Below, one piece after another: positions 24,154 to 32,298 of a stretch of DNA of 38,189 bases. This DNA comes from Bacteroidales bacterium (GTDB taxonomy: Bacteria > Bacteroidota > Bacteroidia > Bacteroidales > JAGOPY01), in assembly GCA_019429045.1 (NCBI GenBank), contig JAHYJL010000009.1, forward strand, positions 1 to 38,189, in the 5' to 3' direction. Under the pieces are notes generated by a model. The model was not told the DNA's origin. It was given only the letters and a program-made list of their open reading frames with translations, and did not search any database. A program made the translations under genes and the position numbers. Position 1 is the first letter of the stretch; every line of letters begins with the position of its first letter.

Positions 24154-24618
24154 ATGAAAAAATTGACAATCCTTTTGCTGATATCATTCTTCATGATCCC
24201 GGCATTGACACTGACAGCGCAGGAAATGAAAACGGCGGCAAGGGCCACAGCGGGTGCTGAGCTCAAAACCGCCACGTTCACACCCGAAACCTTTCAGGAA
24301 AATGCAGAAAATATGGTGGGGAAAGAAGTGGATGTCAAGGGAATGGTTATTCATGTTTGCAAGCATGGCGGTAAAAAAATGTTCCTCATTGGCGAAGACC
24401 CGGACATCCGGATTAAGATCACAACCAGCGATAAAGTCAGTTCATTCAATATGGACCTTGAAGGCAGTATTGTTTCGGTGAAAGGGATCGTTGAACCCAT
24501 GGATGAAGTAAATCAGGTGATGAAAGAGGCTGACCATGAGGATGATAACGATCACAAGAATTACTATCACAGGCCACAGTATTCTATTTCCTGCCTGGCT
24601 TACCGCACGATTGACTAA
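24154..24618 (+). CDS. Small secreted OB-fold-like protein
   Basis: 154 aa: signal peptide (MKKLTILLLISFFMIPALTLTAQ), a short linker and one compact beta domain with 'VGKEVDVKGMVIHVCKHGGKKMFLI', then 'IRIKITTSDKV' and 'GSIVSVKGIVEPMDEV'. The strand order V-x-V-x-G-x-V ... V-x-V-x-G-x-V resembles nucleic-acid or metal-associated OB folds found exported in this phylum. Single Cys and His in 'HVCKHGG', and a His/Asp-rich C-terminus (ADHEDDNDHKNYYH), suggest metal contact but do not prove it. It lies upstream of a PepSY-type membrane protein by 18 bases, so the pair may act together in periplasmic redox or metal handling (inference). Exact function not recognised. Confidence 0.75.
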   Translation: MKKLTILLLISFFMIPALTLTAQEMKTAARATAGAELKTATFTPETFQENAENMVGKEVDVKGMVIHVCKHGGKKMFLIGEDPDIRIKITTSDKVSSFNMDLEGSIVSVKGIVEPMDEVNQVMKEADHEDDNDHKNYYHRPQYSISCLAYRTID

Positions 24619-24636
24619 TAAAAAATTCAGCTTTTT

Positions 24637-25200
24637 GTGAAACTGCAATGGCGGAAATGGTTCCGGGTCGTTCACCGCGACTTTGGCTATTTATTTTTTG
24701 GTCTGACGCTGATCTATTCCATATCCGGAATAGCCCTGAACCACATAAACGAATGGAATTCCAACTTTATCATTGTCAGGAAGGAGATCACCATAGAGAA
24801 CCCGGAAAAGATCCGCCGCGACATGACAAAAGATGACGCGCGGGAATTGCTGGAACCTTTCGAGGAACAGAAACGTTATAAAAACCATTATTTTCCTTCG
24901 GGCAACCAGATGAAGATTTTTCTCGAGGGAGGATCTGTCATTATCAACACCGAAACGGGCAATGGTTTACTGGAAAGGGTTTCGAGGCGCCCATTCTTCC
25001 GGGAGATGAACTACCTGCATTACAACCCTGAAAAATCATGGACCTGGATATCGGATGTTTTTGCAGGTGCACTGATCGTTCTGGCCATTACCGGGCTGTT
25101 CCTGGTCAGGGGGGCCAAAGGCATTACGAAGCGCGGCGCCTGGCTGACCATCCTGGGAATAATTCTACCCGTGATCTTTCTTCTGATATACTTCTACTAA
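24637..25200 (+). CDS. PepSY-associated TM-helix membrane protein
   Basis: 187 aa. The start is the GTG at 24637 (VKLQWRKWFRVVHRDFGYLFF), which fits homologues that begin 'MKxxWRKWxRxxHRDxGY'. One helix lies at ~18-36 (GYLFFGLTLIYSISGIALNH). A periplasmic PepSY-like segment follows (~45-125) with 'IEGGSVIINTETGNG'-like strands (seen as FLEGGSVIINTETGNGLLE). Two further helices lie at ~143-160 and ~170-187. The conserved HRD at the first helix and 'NYLHYNPEKSWTWISDVFAGALI' are characteristic of the family, which is linked to iron-reductase or cytochrome-type systems. Here no reductase is adjacent. It follows the OB-fold gene closely and is followed by the 62-aa membrane protein. Confidence 0.85.
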   Translation: MKLQWRKWFRVVHRDFGYLFFGLTLIYSISGIALNHINEWNSNFIIVRKEITIENPEKIRRDMTKDDARELLEPFEEQKRYKNHYFPSGNQMKIFLEGGSVIINTETGNGLLERVSRRPFFREMNYLHYNPEKSWTWISDVFAGALIVLAITGLFLVRGAKGITKRGAWLTILGIILPVIFLLIYFY

Positions 25201-25213
25201 CCCGATCTTAGTT

Positions 25214-25402
25214 ATGAACGTCTATTGGTTTTCCGCGATTTTTGTCCTCTGGTATGCTTTTTCGCTTATCGTTTCAGAATATGTTGGGAAGAAGAGAAAG
25301 ATAGGCGAGGAATGGTCATTTTTTCTTTCTTTTATGTTAACGCCGGTTATCGGTTTGATTATCAGTTTAATGACTAAACCCAGGCCGGAAATGAACAGTT
25401 AA
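25214..25402 (+). CDS. Small two-helix membrane protein (62 aa)
   Basis: The ORF starts ATG at 25214, 13 bases after the PepSY gene. It encodes two hydrophobic helices (YWFSAIFVLWYAFSLIVSEYVG and FFLSFMLTPVIGLIISLM) joined by a basic, Gly-containing turn 'KKRKIGEEWSF'. Short proteins of this kind, 'KRKIGxxWSFFLxxxLxPxIGLII', recur in Bacteroidota genomes without a known function. It probably forms the tail of the OB-fold/PepSY unit. Its last 4 bases overlap, tail to tail, with the rnr stop. Confidence 0.7.
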   Translation: MNVYWFSAIFVLWYAFSLIVSEYVGKKRKIGEEWSFFLSFMLTPVIGLIISLMTKPRPEMNS

Positions 25403-27600
25403 CGTTTTCTTCTCCGAGAACGAACGTGTATCTCGGTAACGATTTGAAAATCCATCTCTTTTCTTGATAGGTCAATCCGCTTAACCTTGATCCGGACCGG
25501 ATCGCCCAGTTTGTACTGTACGCCGTTCCGTTGCCCGATTACCCGGTAATTCTCTTCATCAAGATAGTAATAATCGTCGGCGAGATCGCGCAAACGCACC
25601 ATGCCTTCACATTTGCTTTCAATTAATTCGACAAAAATTCCCCATTTACTGACACCGGAGATCAACCCCGGGAACTCCTGCCCGATCTTATCCAGCAAAT
25701 ATTCCGCCTGCTTGTATTTTACCGATGCCCGTTCCGCGTCTACCGCTTTTCTTTCCATATCTGAGGAATGTTCGCATTTCTTTTCGTATTCCTCTTTGCT
25801 TACACTGGCGCCTGTATCGAAGTAACGTTCCAGCAGCCGGTGGACCATCAGGTCGGGATAACGGCGAATAGGAGAGGTAAAATGGGTGTAGAATTTAAAG
25901 CCAAGGCCATAGTGGCCAATGTTACCTGTCGAATAAACCGCCTTGGCCATGGTCCGTATGGCAATGGATTCGATCATGTTCTGCTCACCCTTTCCTTCTA
26001 TCTGTTTGAACAGCTTGTTGAACGAAGAGGCGAGCCCTTTCCGGTTGTCGATATTCAGCTTATAACCCAGGCGGGAAAGGAACTGGGCGAAATTGGTCAG
26101 TTTTTCGATATTGGGCGAATCGTGGATGCGGTAAACAAATGTTTTCGCTTTCTGGCCGGGTTTTGCCCTGCCGATTTGTTCCGCGATGATTCGGTTGGCC
26201 AGCAGCATAAAGTCTTCTATCAGCCGGTTCGATTCCTTTTGCTCTTTGATATAAACGCCGAGGGGTTTTCCATTTTCATCCAGTATGAACTTCACCTCCT
26301 GGCTTTCGAAGTTGATGGAGCCTTTCCTCAGCCGATCCTCACGCAGTATAAAAGCCAGCTTATGCAGGATCATGATCTCTTCCGAATACTCACCCTGGCC
26401 TGATTCTATGATCTCCTGGACCTCTTCATAGTTGAACCGCCGGTCGGAATTGATGATCGTGCGGCCGATCCAGTGTGAAAGGACATCCGCTTCGGGATTA
26501 AGCGTGAATACAGCGGCATAACAGAGTTTGTCCTCCTTTGGCTTGAGCGAACAAAGGTCATTTGAGAGTTTTTCGGGCAGCATGGGGATGGTCCGGTCGA
26601 CCAGATAGACGGAAGTGCCCCGGTCAAAAGCCTCTTTGTCGATCAGGGAGCCCTGCTTCACGTAAAACGATACGTCGGCAATGTGCACGCCCACTTCAAA
26701 ATTCCCGTCGGGCAGTTTTCGCAGGGAGAGCGCGTCGTCGTAATCCTTGGCATCCGGAGGGTCGATCGTGATCGTAAACACATCGCGAAAATCTTTTCTG
26801 TTCCGGATTTCCTGGGATGTGATGCCCCGGTCGATCTTTTCGGCCTCTTTCTCCACTTTGTCGGGAAATTTCCACGGAAAATCGAACTCCGCCAGGATCG
26901 ATTTCATTTCCACATCGTTGTTACCGGGTTCACCCAGGACATCTACCACGGTTCCGAAAGGGTTCTTTGAGTGTTCCGGCCAGTCGGTGATCCGGACGAT
27001 GACTTTCTGGCCGCTTTTCGCGCCGTGCAGTTCCTCTTTGGGAACAAAAATGTCGACAGGCATAGAGGTATTATCGGCGACCAGGAAGGCAATATGTTTG
27101 GAGATATCGATGATGCCGACATATTGCTCCTTTCCCCTTTCGAGGATCTCAACGATCTGGCCCTCGATCTTGTGATCTTTCCGGCGGGGAAACAGTAAAA
27201 CCTTCACCCGGTCGCGATGAAGGGCATGCTGGGTGTTGTTGGAGGCGATAAAAATGTCCTCACCGCCTTCATCATTGATGATATAGGCTTTGCCGGTCCC
27301 CTTCATATCCACTTTCCCGGTAATATATTTCTTCAAATGGGGCGCTTCGGTTGCATATTCGGGACTGATCCTGTATTTTCCGGATTTTATTTCAACGATG
27401 GAGCCCTCTTCCAGCAATTCTACCAGGATAATATTCACCAGGTCTTTACTGGCCTTATCTTTTACTCCAAGGCTTGCGGCGACCTGCTTATAATTATATG
27501 CCCGGTGCGGCAGTTTAGTAAAAATGCCCAATACACTATCGGCAAATGCATTTTTTCCTCTTGGGCGGCGCGATTTTTTTGATTTGCTCTTTTTTGACAT
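25399..27600 (-). CDS. rnr: Ribonuclease R
   Basis: Processive 3'-5' exoribonuclease of the RNB family that degrades structured RNA. 733 aa, typical size. The N-terminus is highly basic (MSKKSKSKKSRRPRGK), then a winged-helix part (~15-65) and cold-shock domains (~70-250). The RNB catalytic domain opens with 'IDPPDAKDYDDALSL' (~278), which carries the metal-binding aspartates, and 'GVHIADVSFYV'. It continues to 'TSPIRRYPDLMVHR' near 590. A C-terminal S1 domain is followed by a basic tail (HVRSRRRKR). It is divergent from comF. A -7 box sits at 27642-27635 on the minus strand. Confidence 0.96.
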   Translation of the reverse strand: MSKKSKSKKSRRPRGKNAFADSVLGIFTKLPHRAYNYKQVAASLGVKDKASKDLVNIILVELLEEGSIVEIKSGKYRISPEYATEAPHLKKYITGKVDMKGTGKAYIINDEGGEDIFIASNNTQHALHRDRVKVLLFPRRKDHKIEGQIVEILERGKEQYVGIIDISKHIAFLVADNTSMPVDIFVPKEELHGAKSGQKVIVRITDWPEHSKNPFGTVVDVLGEPGNNDVEMKSILAEFDFPWKFPDKVEKEAEKIDRGITSQEIRNRKDFRDVFTITIDPPDAKDYDDALSLRKLPDGNFEVGVHIADVSFYVKQGSLIDKEAFDRGTSVYLVDRTIPMLPEKLSNDLCSLKPKEDKLCYAAVFTLNPEADVLSHWIGRTIINSDRRFNYEEVQEIIESGQGEYSEEIMILHKLAFILREDRLRKGSINFESQEVKFILDENGKPLGVYIKEQKESNRLIEDFMLLANRIIAEQIGRAKPGQKAKTFVYRIHDSPNIEKLTNFAQFLSRLGYKLNIDNRKGLASSFNKLFKQIEGKGEQNMIESIAIRTMAKAVYSTGNIGHYGLGFKFYTHFTSPIRRYPDLMVHRLLERYFDTGASVSKEEYEKKCEHSSDMERKAVDAERASVKYKQAEYLLDKIGQEFPGLISGVSKWGIFVELIESKCEGMVRLRDLADDYYYLDEENYRVIGQRNGVQYKLGDPVRIKVKRIDLSRKEMDFQIVTEIHVRSRRRKR

Positions 27601-27634
27601 GATGGCGGGATTAAGATTATTCCCCAGGGACAGT

Positions 27635-27642
27635 CAAAGGTA
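27635..27642 (-). promoter_or_regulatory. rnr -7 promoter box (TACCTTTG, minus strand)
   Basis: Exact TAnnTTTG about 35 bases upstream of the rnr ATG. Confidence 0.6.
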
Positions 27643-27726
27643 ATATTTTTCGAGGCAGGGCGGGTATATTTTGAGAAAATGCCGATTAATGGATGAATGA
27701 TTGAAGATGGAATAAAATGATTTTGT

Positions 27727-28440
27727 ATGAATAAATTTATCAGGAAAACGAAAGGGATACTGGAGGATGTGTTCGGGCTTTTCTTTCCCAATACCTGCAT
27801 GGGGTGCGGACGGCCATTGTACAGGGGCGAAGCCGTGATCTGTTCGCTTTGCCATTTTCATCTTCCGAAAACATATTTTCATAACGACCCCGATAACCCG
27901 TTGAACAAGGCCTTCTGGGGCAGGGTCAACCTGGAAATGGCCGCCGCCTATCTTTATTTTCAAAAGGGTGGCGTTGTGCAGCATTTGTTGCACCAGCTAA
28001 AATACCAGGATCATCCGGAAATCGGGATTACCATTGGAAAATGGTATGGAAAGGAACTGAACTGGGCATCGGAATTCCGGTATGCTGATCTGATCATTCC
28101 GGTTCCTTTACACAGGCGGAAACTCAGAAAGAGAGGATATAACCAAAGCCAGATGTTTGCGGAAGGATTGGCTGCTGTGATGAAAGCGGGAACAGATACC
28201 GGGTGCTTATACCGGAAAGTTCATTCCCAGACCCAAACCCGCAAAGCCCGCTACAATCGCTGGGAAAATGTGGAGAATATATTCGCGCTCAGAAATGGCC
28301 ACAAGCTTGAAGGAAAGCATATTCTCCTGGTTGACGATGTGGTGACCACGGGGGCCACCCTTGAATCCTGCGCCCAGGCCTTGCTGACGGTCCCCGGTGT
28401 GAAGATCAGCGTGGCCACGATCGCCTTTGCCAGTTCATAA
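27727..28440 (+). CDS. ComF-family phosphoribosyltransferase-like protein
   Basis: 237 aa. An N-terminal zinc-finger-like set of Cys24, 27, 39 and 42 ('NTCMGCG ... ICSLC') is followed by a phosphoribosyltransferase fold. Its PRPP loop 'HILLVDDVVTTGATLESC' lies at ~200-215, and the family motif 'VPLHRRKLRKRGYNQSQMFAEGLA' lies near 122. ComF proteins are linked to DNA uptake and to handling single-stranded DNA. No other competence gene is in the window. Promoter not clear: GATTTTG lies right at the ATG and is too close. It converges with the lamin-tail gene, 3 bases apart. Confidence 0.92.
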   Translation: MNKFIRKTKGILEDVFGLFFPNTCMGCGRPLYRGEAVICSLCHFHLPKTYFHNDPDNPLNKAFWGRVNLEMAAAYLYFQKGGVVQHLLHQLKYQDHPEIGITIGKWYGKELNWASEFRYADLIIPVPLHRRKLRKRGYNQSQMFAEGLAAVMKAGTDTGCLYRKVHSQTQTRKARYNRWENVENIFALRNGHKLEGKHILLVDDVVTTGATLESCAQALLTVPGVKISVATIAFASS

Positions 28441-28443
28441 AGC

Positions 28444-31053
28444 TTATCTTCGCCTTGCCAGCACGCAGGCTTTTTTAAAACGATCTGTTTTACCATCCAT
28501 GCCCAGGGCCTCCAGGTAAATAACATAGATGCCATTGGGTGCGGCGGTCCGGTCTTCCAGCCGCCCATCCCATGAACTCATCCCGGAAGTTCCGCATAAC
28601 TCATTGTTCAAAACGGTCCTGGCAAGGTAACCATCTGCGCTGAAAATCAATATATTGACCATTTTGCCCGGGGTATCGAAAGAATATGAAATGCCCAGTT
28701 GGTCATCCCGTCCGTCCCCGTCGGGTGAAAATACTTCCGGATAAACCGAAAAAGCGCTTTTGTTGTCCCAGCCGGCAAGGAATTGTGAATTCTGGTAACC
28801 GGGCGTCCCGAACCCGACCGCCTCGGCGGCAGAGTGCCAGTTGTCAGAATGGTCTCCCAGCCGGTCTGGTGAAATTCGCTCCAGGGCGACGCCTTTATAG
28901 GAATTGAGCAAAGGAAGGTGCATTTCTTCCCGATACGTCATGCCATCGATCACCTCACCCTCCTTGTTTAGTAAAAGGGCCAGCCCCTTGTCGTTATTAT
29001 AGGAAGGAAATGATGTCATTTTCCGGAAAGCCCTTGCATTTTCGGTATGATACTGGCTTTTCACTTTTTCGGGATCGGAAGTCAGTACCATATATTTTCC
29101 CGGCAGAAGGGTTAAGCAGTTGGCAGTCAATGCATACGACTGTGTATCCGGTGAATTGGGCGGGGTTTCCTTTACCGTTGCAAGCAATAGGTCGTCAAGG
29201 CTGATCGCATTGCCCGACCTGTTATAGATCTCTACATAGTCAACGCCATCTCCCAGCGGATTAAAAAGTATCTCGTTGATAATCAAGTCAAAAGCGCCGG
29301 CAGGGTGTGACATGGCAAACGTCCCTTCCATCGAAGCAGCAGCCTCTGTTCCGATACAATTTTGAAAACCGGTATTAATGGTAAGTGTATAAATTTGTCC
29401 GGGAATGATATCTTCATTGAAAATGAGCCTGACAGCTTTATTCAAAGGAGGCATGAATGTCACTTCTATTGGCTCAAACAAAAAAGGTTCAGCCAGGAAG
29501 TTGTTTTTTTCTCCTCCCATTGAAATACCGGCAGACTCGCTGAGGGTCACTTCTATTTCACGGTTATTCAAAACGCAGATATTTTCGATTGCAAAATCAG
29601 GCCATGGCACCGGCTGATAATAACGCTCTTTTCCAGGGGTTCCGCCCAGTGGATCACCGGAAGCCTTCCAGTTAATTTCTCCCAGGCATGGATTTTCAAC
29701 ATGGATCATCTCCATTGACCACCCTCCGTCTGACTTTGCTTTATCATTGTACCAGGAAATGTCGTATTGCAGGTAGCAGATTGTATTTTCATCCCGGTCG
29801 GTCAGATGGATCACCGCTCCGCTGTTGGGAAGATTGAACGAAGATAAACCCACGACCTGACAGAAGAAATTCAGTATATGCACTGCCGGCTGGCTGGAAA
29901 CCAGCATATATTCTCCTGATTTTAAAGTGATGGCAGGAAGTGTATGTTTTGTCGAGGAGATTTGCAGGCCCCATCCATCCAGCGAAATATCGTAAGGACT
30001 TCTGTTGAATAGTTCAAGGTATTCATATTCGGGCAGCATGACCGGTGGGGACGGATCGGCCATAATTTCGGTGATGATCACATCATAAGGTTGGGGCATA
30101 TAATACATGATGGGTTGCGTAATCAGTCCTGAAATATTCCCGGCCAGATCATGAATATTGTTGATTGTCAGTTCATAAAGTGACCCGTTTTGCATTTCCC
30201 GGTCAAAAAACAAATATACTTTTTCAGGATCCAGCATGCGGACGGCTTCATATGGATGGCCAATATCCGGGGATATTTCATAATGGATCACATTTTCAGC
30301 GCCTTCCTTGTCTACCGCCTCGCTGAATGTCAGCAGGATCTCCTCCGGATTGACGATAGTTGTTGCTGCCAACCAGGGCGGAATGGTATCAATGATCATA
30401 GGCCCTGCATAAAAATCATCGAAGTAGTATTTGGTGACATTCGATGACGTATACTGGCAAAATATCCCGAAATATTCACCCTCAGACCATGTCAGGTCGG
30501 TCACCTCACCCTGTTCTACCGGCAGGGATCCGCCTGATGGGTCAGCCAGAAAAGTCCAAAGGCCATCGGACTGCCTGGTAATTTTAAACCGGACCGCATT
30601 GGTCGAATTACCTGTATAGACAGTACTTAAGCGCATTAATTTTATTATGGTAGCTGAATCCTGGCGGCAGAACCAGGCGCTGTCGTCCGCTCCGCCCACC
30701 TGGATAAAATAACCGTTCAGCGGGCCCTTGAGGTCTGCGGTATCGCTCATAAGGCAGAGCCGGGCATAATTACCTGCGGAGGTATTAAAACTGAGCTTTA
30801 TCCAGCCGTGCCATTCCAGGGCTCCGGATAAATGGACGGACACCCCCAATGCCGATTGCCCTGCACCGGGCGCATCCAGCTGCAAAGCCGGCCGCATCGG
30901 TTCAGGAATGGCGGTGGAAGAACTGATCTTAAAATGGTCCCTGTCGCCCGTCCAGGAAGGATTATTTGTAAAATCCCCATCGGAAAAATCATCCGAAATT
31001 TGGGCCCCTACCCACAAAGGAAACAGGGCGATTAACAGCATTCGTTTTCTCAT
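28444..31053 (-). CDS. Secreted lamin-tail-domain protein with C-terminal FlgD-Ig-like domain
   Basis: 869 aa with a signal peptide (MRKRMLLIALFPLWVGAQ). The N-terminal region (~20-215, ISDDFSDGDFTNNPSW ... KYYFDDFYAG) looks like a concanavalin/LamG-type beta sandwich. Next is an Ig-like unit (~220-310, PEEILLTFSEAVD) of the SbsA type. Lamin tail domain 1 is at ~318-470 ('VIITEIMADPSPP', 'YLELFNRSPYDISLDGW'), and a second Ig-like unit follows at ~485-580. Lamin tail domain 2 is at ~585-740 ('LIINEILFNPLGDGVDYVEI'). The C-terminal ~95 residues ('VFSPDGDGRDDQLGISY ... NGIYVIYLEALG') resemble FlgD-like Ig domains. A classical T9SS type A tail is absent, so the export or anchoring route is unclear. 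Likely surface-exposed, binding target unknown. TATATTTC (31091-31084, minus) is a one-mismatch -7 box. Confidence 0.85.
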   Translation of the reverse strand: MRKRMLLIALFPLWVGAQISDDFSDGDFTNNPSWTGDRDHFKISSSTAIPEPMRPALQLDAPGAGQSALGVSVHLSGALEWHGWIKLSFNTSAGNYARLCLMSDTADLKGPLNGYFIQVGGADDSAWFCRQDSATIIKLMRLSTVYTGNSTNAVRFKITRQSDGLWTFLADPSGGSLPVEQGEVTDLTWSEGEYFGIFCQYTSSNVTKYYFDDFYAGPMIIDTIPPWLAATTIVNPEEILLTFSEAVDKEGAENVIHYEISPDIGHPYEAVRMLDPEKVYLFFDREMQNGSLYELTINNIHDLAGNISGLITQPIMYYMPQPYDVIITEIMADPSPPVMLPEYEYLELFNRSPYDISLDGWGLQISSTKHTLPAITLKSGEYMLVSSQPAVHILNFFCQVVGLSSFNLPNSGAVIHLTDRDENTICYLQYDISWYNDKAKSDGGWSMEMIHVENPCLGEINWKASGDPLGGTPGKERYYQPVPWPDFAIENICVLNNREIEVTLSESAGISMGGEKNNFLAEPFLFEPIEVTFMPPLNKAVRLIFNEDIIPGQIYTLTINTGFQNCIGTEAAASMEGTFAMSHPAGAFDLIINEILFNPLGDGVDYVEIYNRSGNAISLDDLLLATVKETPPNSPDTQSYALTANCLTLLPGKYMVLTSDPEKVKSQYHTENARAFRKMTSFPSYNNDKGLALLLNKEGEVIDGMTYREEMHLPLLNSYKGVALERISPDRLGDHSDNWHSAAEAVGFGTPGYQNSQFLAGWDNKSAFSVYPEVFSPDGDGRDDQLGISYSFDTPGKMVNILIFSADGYLARTVLNNELCGTSGMSSWDGRLEDRTAAPNGIYVIYLEALGMDGKTDRFKKACVLARRR

Positions 31054-31099
31054 GGTCTTTTTTCTGTTAATCGGGATTTTTTGGAAATATACCCGGGGG

Positions 31100-31211
31100 G
31101 TTTCTTGTTTTTTGTTTCGAGTTTCGAGTTTCGAGTTTCGAGTTTCGAGTTTCGAGTTTCGAGTTTCGAGTTTCTTGTTTCGAGTTTCTTGTTTCGAGTT
31201 TCTTGTTTCTT
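31100..31211. repeat. Heptamer minisatellite, 16 units of GTTTCGA/GTTTCTT
   Basis: Sixteen contiguous 7-base units: mostly GTTTCGA in the first part, with GTTTCTT alternating or replacing it near both ends and one GTTTTTT. The same motif in the opposite direction follows at 31232-31252 (CGAAACC, AGAAACC, CGAAACA), about 20 bases away, so the region can fold back on itself. It lies between the lamin-tail gene start and the asd promoter. Track ORFs on both strands here (repeats of FEFRVSS or KLETRNS) are products of the repeat, not genes. Confidence 0.9.
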
Positions 31212-31266
31212 GATTTTAATTACACGGAACACGAAACCAGAAACCCGAAACAATGCACGAATTGAC

Positions 31267-31274
31267 TATTTTTG
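31267..31274 (+). promoter_or_regulatory. asd -7 promoter box (TATTTTTG)
   Basis: Exact TAnnTTTG match, 17 bases before the ATG at 31292. It excludes the track start at 31253, which lies upstream of the transcription start. Confidence 0.55.
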
Positions 31275-31291
31275 CAAAAAATTCAGCATTT

Positions 31292-32284
31292 ATGAAGATT
31301 GGCGTTGTTGGTGCAACCGGTTTGGTAGGCCGGGAAATGATACGGGTACTGGAGGAGATTGACCTGGGGGAAGAGACATTTATTCCTGTTGCGTCCGAAA
31401 GATCTGCGGGGCAGAAGGTCAGTTATAAAGGCAGGGAACACACAGTCATCACACTGGACGAGGCACTGGAGCAAGACCCGCAAATCGTTATTTTTTCTGC
31501 CGGGGCGTCGGTTTCGAGAGAATGGGCGCCCAAATTTGCCGACAGGGGCGCTTTTGTTATCGATAATTCATCGGCATGGCGGAAGGAACAGGGCATTCCC
31601 CTGGTCGTTCCCGAGATCAATGCTGCTGTGATACGGCCGGAAGACAGGATCATTTCCAATCCGAACTGCTCCACCATCCAGCTGGTAATGGTACTGGCGC
31701 CGCTGCACCGGAAATTCGGGATCAGGCGTGTGGTGGTGGCTACTTATCAGTCGGTGACGGGAAGCGGCGCCAAAGGCATGTTGCAACTGGAGAACGAACG
31801 GAAAGGGATTGCCGGACCGCTGTTTTATCCCCACACCGTCGACCTCAATCTTATCCCGCAGGCGGGAGATTTTACAGGCAATGGTTACACGACAGAAGAA
31901 GAAAAGCTTGCTTTTGAAACCTGTAAGATCATAGGCGATGACAATATAAGAGTGACAGCAACGGCGGTCAGGGTACCTGTGTACGGAGGGCATTCCGAAG
32001 CAGTAAATATAGAGTTGGAGCGCCCTTTTGAGGTCAGTGAGGTCAGGGAACTGCTTTCAGGGGAAAGGGGAATCGTAGTGCAGGACGATCCGGCAGCGGG
32101 AATCTACCCCATGCCAAAATTTACACGCGGCAGCAATGACGTCTTTGTCGGCCGGATCAGGCGGGACAATACCATTGCCAACGGGCTGAACCTGTGGATC
32201 GTGGCGGATAACCTGAGAAAAGGCGCCGCCACCAATGCGATTCAGATCGCGCAGTATTTGATTCAGAGTGGATTGATCAGATAA
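31292..32284 (+). CDS. asd: Aspartate-semialdehyde dehydrogenase
   Basis: Converts aspartyl phosphate to aspartate semialdehyde for lysine, methionine, threonine and diaminopimelate synthesis. From the ATG at 31292 it is 330 aa, normal length. The NADP-binding 'IGVVGATGLVGREM' is at residues 2-15. 'VIDNSSAWR' precedes the active site, and the catalytic Cys is in 'ISNPNCSTIQLV' (~126). The substrate and His region 'VPVYGGHSEAVNIE' lies near 230. The 13 codons before this ATG in the track ORF are upstream of the promoter -7 box. ribF begins 14 bases after its stop, so the two probably share a transcript. The 5' flank consists of the heptamer repeat and its inverted copies. Confidence 0.95.
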   Translation: MKIGVVGATGLVGREMIRVLEEIDLGEETFIPVASERSAGQKVSYKGREHTVITLDEALEQDPQIVIFSAGASVSREWAPKFADRGAFVIDNSSAWRKEQGIPLVVPEINAAVIRPEDRIISNPNCSTIQLVMVLAPLHRKFGIRRVVVATYQSVTGSGAKGMLQLENERKGIAGPLFYPHTVDLNLIPQAGDFTGNGYTTEEEKLAFETCKIIGDDNIRVTATAVRVPVYGGHSEAVNIELERPFEVSEVRELLSGERGIVVQDDPAAGIYPMPKFTRGSNDVFVGRIRRDNTIANGLNLWIVADNLRKGAATNAIQIAQYLIQSGLIR

Positions 32285-32298
32285 AATACGGGCAGACA

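Noticed and set aside
25768-26403. 211-aa plus-strand ORF opposite rnr
   Set aside because: Antisense to the RNase R catalytic domain; shadow.
31100-31252. Possible CRISPR array
   Set aside because: Units are 7 bases with no spacers, and no cas genes are present.
30908-31362. ORFs with FEFRVSS or KLETRNS repeats on both strands
   Set aside because: Produced by translating the 7-bp tandem repeat; unit length 7 cycles all frames, so open frames arise automatically.
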